Both the position numbers and the translations under genes were made by a program. The notes under the pieces are model-generated. The model worked only from the letters and a program-made list of their open reading frames with translations. It did not search any database and was not told the DNA's origin. DNA of 42,327 nt from an uncultured Alphaproteobacteria bacterium. GTDB taxonomy: Bacteria > Pseudomonadota > Alphaproteobacteria > CADEGL01. The DNA is taken from positions 1 to 42,327 of the forward strand of contig CADEGL010000028.1 in NCBI GenBank assembly GCA_902826885.1, in the 5' to 3' direction. Positions 35,976 to 42,327 of the stretch are shown piece after piece. Positions within the stretch are counted from its first letter, which is position 1. Every line of letters starts with the position of its first letter.

Positions 35976-38303
35976 ATGAGGCGGACGTTCCGCCGGCTTC
36001 TGGTCGGCCTTGCCGCGCTGATCCTTCTGGGCGGCGCGGCGGTGGGCGGCGGTTATTTGTGGTTGCGAACCGGCCTGCCTCAGACGTCGGGCACCATCGT
36101 GTTGGAAGGCCCGTTCGCGCCGGTCGAGGTCCGGCGCGATGCGCAGGGCGTGCCCCATATCGTGGCGGCCGATTCGCGCGACGCGGCCTTCGCGATTGGC
36201 TTCGTCCATGCCCAGGACCGGCTGTGGCAGATGGATATGATGCGCCGCTATGGCGCGGGACGCCTATCCGAGGTCGTCGGCGGGCGGGCGCTCGACACCG
36301 ACCGGATGATGCGCACGCTGGGCGTTTACCGCCTGGCCGAGCGCGCGGTGGACCAGGTCGACGCCGACACACGCATCGCCCTCGAATCCTACGCCAAGGG
36401 CGTCAACGCCTTCCTGGCCACGCGGCGCGGCGCGCTGCCGCCCGAATTCATCGCGATGAACTATACGCCCGAGCCCTGGCGTCCCGCCGACTCGCTGGTC
36501 TGGGGCAAGCTGATGGCCATGCAGCTTTCCGGCGATTGGCGCGGCGAACTGTTTCGCGCGCAACTTGCCAAGCGGCTGGGACGCGAGGCCGTCGAGGCGC
36601 TGTTCCCGCCCGATGCGGGCGAATCGCCCACCATCCGCGACAGCGCGAGCCTGATGGCACCGTTCGACACGCGCGGCGCATCGAACATGTGGGTGTTGAC
36701 AGGCAGCCACACGGACACGGGCGCGCCCATCCTGGCCAACGACCCGCATCTCGGCGCGAATGTTCCGAGCCAATGGTATCTGGCGCGCATCGAGACGCCC
36801 GACGGGATCATGGCGGGCGCCACCGCGCCGGGCGTGCCGTTCATGGTCCTCGGCCGCAACGCACGCATCGCTTGGGGCTTCACCTCGACCCAGTCCGACG
36901 TCGAGGACCTGTTCGTCGAGACGGAAGCACCGGGCGATCCCGCCTCCTACTTGACGCCCGACGGTAGCCAGAAGTTCGAAACGCGCGAGGAACGCATTCG
37001 CGTCAAAGGCGAGGAAGACGCCATCGTCATCGTGCGCTCCACACGGCACGGCCCGGTGATCTCCGACGCGTTGAAGGACGGTGAGCGGCTCGACGGCGCG
37101 ATCCTGGCCCTTTCGGCGCCCTATCTGATGGAACCCGACCGCTCCGCCTCGGCCGTCCAAGGCCTCAACCGCGCACGCAACTGGGACGACGTGCTGGCGG
37201 CGATGCAGAACTTCGATTCGCTACAGCAAAATATTTTCTACGCCGACGTGGACGGGCATATCGGCTATATCGCGCCGGGGCGGATTCCGATCCGTAAGTC
37301 CGGTGATGGCTTCCTGCCCGCCGACGGCGCATCCGGCGCGGGCGATTGGACAGGTTTCGTCCCGTACGACGAACTGCCACGCGCCTACGACCCGCCCGCG
37401 GGCTGGTTGGCCAACGCCAACAATCGCCCGGTCGGACGGGATTACCCCTATTTCCTCTCGCGCGAGTGGGATGAACCGTACCGCTATGACCGTATCGTCG
37501 CGCTGATCAACGCCAAACCGCGGCAAACGATCGCGGATTCCGCCGCCATGCAGGCCGATATCCTGTCGCCGGTGGCCCGCGAATTCCTGGCTGCGCTCAT
37601 CATGCGCGCCGACCCAGGCGACGATCGCAGCGCGCCGATCCTCCGTGCCCTGGAAGCATGGGACGGCCGCATGACGCCAGATGCGCGCGAGCCGCTGATC
37701 TTCACCGCGTGGATGCGCGCGTTGATGCAAACCCTGTTCGAGCAGAAGCTCGGCCCCGACTTCGCGCGGTTCTGGGGCTTGCATCCGCGCCTTCTGCGCC
37801 AAGCGTTGGCCGGCCAAGGCGGCTGGTGTGCGCCGGCGGCCACGGATGCACCGACCTGCCAAACGGAAACGCGCGCGGCCCTGGGCGCCGCGCTCGACGA
37901 GTTGGGCTGGCGCTATGGCCCGGACCTGGCCCAATGGAATTGGGGCCAAGCCCATGCGCTGGTCTTGAGCCATCCCGTCCTTGGCGCACTGCCCGTCGTG
38001 GGAAAATGGTTTTCGAAGTTTCTGCCTCTGGGCGGCGCCGACGACACGGTGATGCGCGCCGCCATGCGCTGGTCTGGGCAAGCGCCCTACCGCACGGTGC
38101 ATATCTCGACCTTGCGCGCGATCTACGATCTCGGCGACCTGGACGCTTCGCAGTTCCTCATCGCGACCGGCCAGTCCGGCCACCCGCTGTCGCCCCATTT
38201 CCTCGATCTCGCCCAACGCTGGCTCGGTTTCGAATATCTGCGTCTGGGCCCGGCGCCGGCGGATGTCGCAGTCTTGCGGCTGACGCCGCCGAATTCGCCT
38301 TGA
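35976..38303 (+). CDS. Penicillin acylase-family (S45) Ntn hydrolase
   Basis: A 775-residue N-terminal-nucleophile hydrolase. An N-terminal membrane anchor or signal (residues about 8-30) precedes the alpha chain, with HIVAADSRDAAFAIGFVHAQDRLWQMDMMRR; autocleavage before S236 in TRGASNMWVLTG would expose the nucleophile, and LANDPHLG, QNIFYADVDGHIGYIAPGR follow. Family members cleave amide bonds of penicillins or acyl-homoserine lactones (quorum quenching). Substrate not determinable here. Confidence 0.93.
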   Translation: MRRTFRRLLVGLAALILLGGAAVGGGYLWLRTGLPQTSGTIVLEGPFAPVEVRRDAQGVPHIVAADSRDAAFAIGFVHAQDRLWQMDMMRRYGAGRLSEVVGGRALDTDRMMRTLGVYRLAERAVDQVDADTRIALESYAKGVNAFLATRRGALPPEFIAMNYTPEPWRPADSLVWGKLMAMQLSGDWRGELFRAQLAKRLGREAVEALFPPDAGESPTIRDSASLMAPFDTRGASNMWVLTGSHTDTGAPILANDPHLGANVPSQWYLARIETPDGIMAGATAPGVPFMVLGRNARIAWGFTSTQSDVEDLFVETEAPGDPASYLTPDGSQKFETREERIRVKGEEDAIVIVRSTRHGPVISDALKDGERLDGAILALSAPYLMEPDRSASAVQGLNRARNWDDVLAAMQNFDSLQQNIFYADVDGHIGYIAPGRIPIRKSGDGFLPADGASGAGDWTGFVPYDELPRAYDPPAGWLANANNRPVGRDYPYFLSREWDEPYRYDRIVALINAKPRQTIADSAAMQADILSPVAREFLAALIMRADPGDDRSAPILRALEAWDGRMTPDAREPLIFTAWMRALMQTLFEQKLGPDFARFWGLHPRLLRQALAGQGGWCAPAATDAPTCQTETRAALGAALDELGWRYGPDLAQWNWGQAHALVLSHPVLGALPVVGKWFSKFLPLGGADDTVMRAAMRWSGQAPYRTVHISTLRAIYDLGDLDASQFLIATGQSGHPLSPHFLDLAQRWLGFEYLRLGPAPADVAVLRLTPPNSP

Positions 38304-38334
38304 CGTGCGCGCCGGGATAGCCGAAACCCCGCCC

Positions 38335-39570
38335 ATGAGCGTCACCATCGACGATATCCGGACGGCCGCACGCGCCATCGATGGCGCGGTCGTTCGCACG
38401 CCCTGCGTTCCGTCGCGCACGCTGTCCGGCATCCTGGGCGCCGAAGTCTTCCTCAAGCTTGAGAACCTGCAATACACCGCGTCCTTCAAGGACCGCGGCG
38501 CGCTGGTGAAGCTTCTGAGCCTGACCGCCGAAGAGCGCGCCAAAGGCGTCATCGCCGTCTCCGCCGGCAACCATGCCCAAGGCGTCGCCTATCACGCCCA
38601 GCGCCTGGGGATTCCGGCCACGATCGTGATGCCCAAGGGCACCCCCTTCGTCAAAGTGATCCACACGCGCAACTTCGGCGCCGAGGTCATCCTGGAAGGC
38701 GACGATCTCTCGGTCGCGAATGTCCACGCCGAAGAGGTGCGCCACGCGCGCGGCCTCACCTTCGTGCATCCTTATGACGACGACCGCATCATCGCGGGCC
38801 AAGGCACGGTCGCGCTGGAAATGCTGGCCGACCATCCCGATCTGGATGTCATCGTGGCACCCATCGGCGGCGGCGGCCTGATCTCGGGCATCTCCATCGC
38901 GGCCAAGGCGCTCAAACCCGCCATCGAGATTCACGGCGTCCAAGCCGCGCTCTATCCCTTCATGGTCGAAGCCGTGAAGGGTGGCGCCGCCGGAACGGGC
39001 GGTCAGACCATCGCCGAAGGCATCGCGGTCAAACGCCCGGCCCAGCGTACGCGCGACATCGTCGCCAAACTCGTCTCTCGTCTGTCTCTCGTGAACGAAG
39101 CGGAGCTGGAACGCGCCGTTCTGATGCTGCTCGAAATCGAGAAGACCGTCGTCGAAGGCGCAGGCGCCGCCCCCTTGGCCGCGATGCTGGCCGATCCGCA
39201 CAGATACGCGGGCAAGCGCGTCGGTTTGGTCGTTTCTGGCGGCAACATCGACACGCGCATTCTGGCGTCCATCCTGATGCGCGGCCTCGTGCGCGAAGGC
39301 CGCCTCGTGCGCCTGCGCGCGCAGATCACGGACAAGCCCGGCACCCTGGCCCAAGTGGCGCAGATCATCGGCCAAGGCGGCGGCAACATCGTAGAGACGC
39401 ATCACCAGCGCCTGTTTTACGACGTGCCGGTGAAGCTCGCCGAACTGGATGTCGTGCTGGAGACGCGCGATTCCCGCCATGCCGAGGAAATTCGCGCGGC
39501 CTTGGAGGCCGCCGGCTTCCAGACCCGTATCCTGAGCACGACCGCGCATAACGACGGCGCCGCGGGATAA
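38335..39570 (+). CDS. Threonine dehydratase (threonine ammonia-lyase), with ACT domain
   Basis: A 411-residue PLP enzyme that deaminates threonine to 2-oxobutyrate. The PLP lysine K52 lies in SFKDRGA, the phosphate loop is GGGGLISG, and SAGNHAQGVAYHAQ is conserved; residues about 325-405 form one ACT domain (VRLRAQITDKPGTLAQVAQII), the short regulatory form of catabolic (TdcB-type) or biosynthetic-like enzymes. Start ATG 38335 is at the conserved N-terminus. It follows the penicillin-acylase gene by 31 bases. Confidence 0.93.
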   Translation: MSVTIDDIRTAARAIDGAVVRTPCVPSRTLSGILGAEVFLKLENLQYTASFKDRGALVKLLSLTAEERAKGVIAVSAGNHAQGVAYHAQRLGIPATIVMPKGTPFVKVIHTRNFGAEVILEGDDLSVANVHAEEVRHARGLTFVHPYDDDRIIAGQGTVALEMLADHPDLDVIVAPIGGGGLISGISIAAKALKPAIEIHGVQAALYPFMVEAVKGGAAGTGGQTIAEGIAVKRPAQRTRDIVAKLVSRLSLVNEAELERAVLMLLEIEKTVVEGAGAAPLAAMLADPHRYAGKRVGLVVSGGNIDTRILASILMRGLVREGRLVRLRAQITDKPGTLAQVAQIIGQGGGNIVETHHQRLFYDVPVKLAELDVVLETRDSRHAEEIRAALEAAGFQTRILSTTAHNDGAAG

Positions 39571-39655
39571 GGGTCTTCTTTCCCGCCTTAAGGGCCCCAG
39601 TGGCGTCCGTTTCCGGCCCGGCGTATGCTGTCAGGCGAGCCAACGGCGGGCGCCC

Positions 39656-40381
39656 ATGAACGAGCAAACCACCCGGCTGCCGAAATTCTTCTTCCGGACC
39701 ACGCCGCAGCCGTGCCCGTATCTGTCTGGCCGCACCGAACGCAACATCTTCGCCGAGATCGTCGGCCCCGACGGACAGCGCGCCTACGACCTTCTGGTCC
39801 ACCACGGCTTCCGCCGCAGCCACCGCATCGTCTACCGGCCCGATTGCATCGGCTGTTCCGCCTGCACCCCCGTGCGCGTGGTGGTGAACGACTTCGCGCC
39901 CAGCCGCTCGCAACAGCGCGTCCTGCGGCGCAACGCGGATCTTTCGGCGCACGAGCAGCGCGCGCGCTCGACCATCGAACAATACCTGCTGTTCGGCCGT
40001 TACCTGTCCGCCCGCCACGCCGACGGCGAAATGGCGGCCATGAGCTACGAAGATTTCCGCGGCATGATCGAGGACACGCCGGTCGAAAGCGGCCTGGCCG
40101 AGTTCCGCACGCCCGACGGTGCCTTGGCCGGCGTCTGTCTGTTCGACGGCCTGGCCGACGGTATTTCGGCCGTTTACAGCTTCTTCGACCCGGAACTGTC
40201 GGACCGCAGCCTGGGCACCTTCATGGTGATGTGGGCGATCGAGCGGGCGCGCAGCGCCGGCTTGCCTTACGCCTATTTGGGTTACTGGATCGCGGCCAGC
40301 CAGAAGATGGCCTACAAGGCGCGCTTCCGTCCGCTGGAGGCCCTGGGCGCGGACGGCTGGCGCCGCATCGAACCCGCCTGA
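39656..40381 (+). CDS. bpt: Aspartate/glutamate leucyltransferase
   Basis: Bpt transfers leucine from leucyl-tRNA to N-terminal Asp or Glu of proteins, making N-degrons for ClpS-ClpAP. The 241-residue protein has FFFRTTPQPCPYLSGRTERNIF, the CIGCSACTPVRV pair of cysteines and, in the second half, the GNAT-like catalytic fold, DGISAVYSFFDPE and YLGYWIAASQKMAYKARFRP. Length fits the bacterial Ate/Bpt group; leucyl rather than arginyl specificity follows from the family. It is convergent with bioY, 10 bases apart. Confidence 0.93.
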   Translation: MNEQTTRLPKFFFRTTPQPCPYLSGRTERNIFAEIVGPDGQRAYDLLVHHGFRRSHRIVYRPDCIGCSACTPVRVVVNDFAPSRSQQRVLRRNADLSAHEQRARSTIEQYLLFGRYLSARHADGEMAAMSYEDFRGMIEDTPVESGLAEFRTPDGALAGVCLFDGLADGISAVYSFFDPELSDRSLGTFMVMWAIERARSAGLPYAYLGYWIAASQKMAYKARFRPLEALGADGWRRIEPA

Positions 40382-40391
40382 CGAAAAGCGG

Positions 40392-41021
40392 TTAACGCCG
40401 CGTCAACCCGACCAGCCACCAGGCCGCGGGCATCAGGCATGCCGCGAGGGCGACCTTGACCAGATCTTCGAGCAGAAACGGCAGGAAGCCCGCGGCGATC
40501 GCGGCGCCGAAGGCCGTCTCGGCCCCGGTCTTCGCGACATAAGCGGCGCCCGGCCCGGCATAGAACAAGGCCAGCCACGGCACGCCGAAGGCGAAGATCA
40601 CGCCGCTGCCCAGCAGCTGCGCCAGGGCGGTCCGCGTGAAGCTGCGGCTCCAGCCGCGCTCGGCCAGCCAGCCGACAAAAGCCGCCGCGGCGATGAAACC
40701 CACGATGTATCCGCCCGTCGGCCCGGCCAGCACATGGGGGCCCGCCGACAATTTGGCGAAGACGGGGATGCCGGCGGCGCCTTCGATCATGTAGAGGGCT
40801 AGCGTCGCCGCGCCCAAACGTGCGCCGTAAGCCATGCCGATCACGAGAACGGCGAGCGTCTGGCCCGTGATGGGGACCGGCCAGAGCGGCACGGTCACCT
40901 GGGCCGACACGGCGACAAAGGCGCTGCCCGCGATCGCCAGAAGGGCGAAACGCAGGGCTTCGGGCAGGCGCGCGGCAGGCATCAATCGGCCGGCCAAGGT
41001 TGCCGGGCTCAATGCGAACAT
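40392..41021 (-). CDS. bioY: Biotin transporter BioY
   Basis: BioY is the substrate-binding S component of ECF-type or standalone biotin uptake. The 209-residue protein has about six hydrophobic helices, VPLWPVPITGQTLAVLVIGMAYGARLG, the conserved GPTGGYIVGFIAAA and LPFLLEDLVKVALAACL. No bioM or bioN is in the window, so it may act alone. GGGAGGA precedes ATG. It starts 50 bases after the parC stop. Confidence 0.95.
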   Translation of the reverse strand: MFALSPATLAGRLMPAARLPEALRFALLAIAGSAFVAVSAQVTVPLWPVPITGQTLAVLVIGMAYGARLGAATLALYMIEGAAGIPVFAKLSAGPHVLAGPTGGYIVGFIAAAAFVGWLAERGWSRSFTRTALAQLLGSGVIFAFGVPWLALFYAGPGAAYVAKTGAETAFGAAIAAGFLPFLLEDLVKVALAACLMPAAWWLVGLTRR

Positions 41022-41050
41022 GACGTCCTCCCTTCGGCTTTCGTGGCGCC

Positions 41051-41079
41051 GTTATAGCGCGGGTGGACCGATCAGGAAA
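41051..41079 (-). promoter_or_regulatory. Possible bioY promoter
   Basis: On the minus strand a good -10, TATAAC (41051-41056), is 17 bases from a poor -35, TTTCCT (41074-41079), which overlaps the parC stop. It would place the start point about 20 bases before bioY. Confidence 0.3.
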
Positions 41080-42327
41080 ATCGGTTCGAGCGTGGAAAAC
41101 CCGTCGGCGGCATACGCCCGGCCTGGGCGCGCTTGCCGATCCAGTCCTTCAGATCGTCGAAGGTGCGCGTCCGTCCATCCGGCGTGCGGCAGACCAGCCC
41201 TTCGGCCAGCTTGAAGACGGCCGCGTCGGACAGACCGCTGCGGTTGTAGCTTTGCAGGATCACGCCGCGCCCGCGCGTCATTTCCGGCACTTCGTCGAGC
41301 TTGAAGATCAGCAGTTTGCGGTTCTCGCCGATGACCGCGATCGATTCGCCGTCCACGGGCGCACAGACCGCCGCGCGCGCGCCGTCTCCCAGATTCATCA
41401 CCTGACGCCCTGCCCTGGTCTGGGCCACGACCTCATCGCCCGGAACGACGAAACCGCGCCCGTCGCTGGAGGCGACCAGATATTTGCGGCCCGCCTCGTG
41501 GACATGGAGCGCCACCACCTCGTGCCCGTCCTCCATGTCGACCATCAAGCGCAAAGGTTCGCCATGGCCGCGCCCGCCGGGCAGCTTGTCCGCGCCCATT
41601 GTGTACATGCGTCCGTTGGACGCGAAGATCATGATCTTGTCGGTGGTCTGGCAGAACAACGCGAACTTGCCCTGGTCGCCTTCCTTGTAGCGCACCTCGG
41701 ACAGGTCCGTGACGTGCCCCTTCAACGCGCGAATCCAACCTTTATCCGAGCACACCACGGTCACCGGCTCGCGCTCGATCATCACCTCGAGCGGCACGAT
41801 CTCGGCCGATGGCGGTTCGCCGAAACCCGAGCGGCGCTTGCCCAGTTCGGTCTTCTGGCCGAAGCGCGCGCGGATGTCCTTGATCTGCTCGGCGATCGTG
41901 TCCCAACGCTTGCCTTCGTCCTTGAGCAGGCGGCCGAGCTTCTTCTTCTCCTCGGTCAGCGCGTCGTGCTCGCGCTTGATCTCGATCTCCTCCAGCTTGC
42001 GCAGGGCGCGCAAGCGCATGTTGAGAATCGATTCGGCCTGAAGATCGGTCAGGTCCCATTTCTTCATCATCTTGGCCTTCGGATCATCCTCGTTACGGAT
42101 GATCTTGATGACCGCGTCGATGTTCAGATAGGCGATCAGATAGCCGGCCAGAATTTCCAGGCGGCGCTCGATCTCGCCCAGCCGGTGCTTGGTGCCGCGC
42201 ACCAGCACCTCGTGACGGTGGTCGAGGAACGCCTTCAAAGCGTCGCGCAGGTTCATCACCCGCGGCGTATGGTCCTTGTCCAGCACGTTGAGGTTGAGCG
42301 GGAAGCGCGTCTCCAGATCCGTCTGAC
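41072..42327 (-). CDS. parC: DNA topoisomerase IV subunit A, C-terminal part (window-truncated)
   Basis: The visible 418 codons continue in frame past the window edge and lack the N-terminus with the catalytic tyrosine. What is seen is the coiled-coil tower (HRHEVLVRGTKHRLGEIERRLEILAGYLIAYLNID), LTDLQAESILNMRLRAL, and a C-terminal beta-propeller of degenerate blades (MIFASNGRMYTMGADKLPGGRGHGEPL and GRGVILQSYNRSG). This propeller without a GyrA-box and the GEPLRLMVDM pattern favour ParC over GyrA. Confidence 0.93.
   Translation of the reverse strand, partial: QTDLETRFPLNLNVLDKDHTPRVMNLRDALKAFLDHRHEVLVRGTKHRLGEIERRLEILAGYLIAYLNIDAVIKIIRNEDDPKAKMMKKWDLTDLQAESILNMRLRALRKLEEIEIKREHDALTEEKKKLGRLLKDEGKRWDTIAEQIKDIRARFGQKTELGKRRSGFGEPPSAEIVPLEVMIEREPVTVVCSDKGWIRALKGHVTDLSEVRYKEGDQGKFALFCQTTDKIMIFASNGRMYTMGADKLPGGRGHGEPLRLMVDMEDGHEVVALHVHEAGRKYLVASSDGRGFVVPGDEVVAQTRAGRQVMNLGDGARAAVCAPVDGESIAVIGENRKLLIFKLDEVPEMTRGRGVILQSYNRSGLSDAAVFKLAEGLVCRTPDGRTRTFDDLKDWIGKRAQAGRMPPTGFPRSNRFS

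Noticed and set aside
38158-39549. A 463-codon minus-strand frame opposite threonine dehydratase
   Set aside because: Antisense shadow; the plus-strand frame has a complete PLP site and ACT domain.

Overview
The window is GC-rich chromosomal DNA from an alphaproteobacterium, most likely of the Rhodospirillales type. The evidence is indirect: a MucR/Ros regulator, an RpoH-type sigma factor, a ubiquinol-cytochrome c chaperone (CBP3 type), an nrdR-rib-nusB-thiL cluster, a bacterial leucyl/aspartate protein-transferase, and third-position GC so strong that long antisense open frames lie opposite nearly every gene. I found no tRNA, rRNA, CRISPR array, insertion sequence, integrase or phage gene. 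Gene density is high and all intact reading frames look vertical and functional.

Left part (1-5.2 kb): on the minus strand, a DUF177 protein, ribosomal L32, PlsX and IHF-alpha, with fabH missing from its usual place between plsX and ihfA. Then a CBP3-type chaperone divergent from a BamE-like lipoprotein, and a two-gene unit of a LicC/IspD-like nucleotidyltransferase and a PhyH-type Fe(II)/2-oxoglutarate dioxygenase. 5.2-15.7 kb is a long minus-strand block: rpiB, glyA, nrdR, ribD, ribE, ribBX, ribH, nusB, thiL, an MFS transporter, then hppA (K+-independent H+-pyrophosphatase type), closed by a strong terminator. It joins ribose-5-phosphate isomerisation, one-carbon metabolism and riboflavin synthesis. 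The ribB-linked GTP cyclohydrolase II domain has lost its zinc cysteines, so the true ribA must lie elsewhere.

15.7-24 kb: a 376-bp divergent control region, mucR (with a damaged zinc site), glutaryl-CoA dehydrogenase, a MarR regulator with a cysteine-rich tail divergent from rpoH (with paired palindromes flanking the rpoH promoter), a rhodanese, and a two-gene unit of a molybdopterin oxidoreductase and a metal-less M24 (creatinase/ectoine-hydrolase-like) enzyme. 23.2-27 kb on the minus strand is a valine-catabolism operon (isobutyryl-CoA dehydrogenase, 3-hydroxyisobutyryl-CoA hydrolase, 3-hydroxyisobutyrate dehydrogenase) carrying, inside it, an exported caspase-like C13 cysteine peptidase.

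27-42.3 kb: hemB; an operon of an unrecognised basic protein, a split pair of short chromate-transporter proteins and a short-chain dehydrogenase; a minus-strand unit of an alpha/beta hydrolase, a FAD amine/amino-acid oxidase and an RraA-like aldolase; a plus-strand unit of GNAT acetyltransferase, malonyl-CoA-synthetase-like ligase, penicillin-acylase-family hydrolase and threonine dehydratase; the protein leucyltransferase bpt; biotin transporter bioY; and the C-terminal part of parC running off the right edge.

No single obviously new defence or mobile system is visible. The best leads are the C13 peptidase translationally coupled into valine catabolism, the Cys-tailed MarR and its probable operators around the rpoH promoter, the dioxygenase/nucleotidyltransferase pair, and the unknown basic protein coupled to the chromate-transporter pair.
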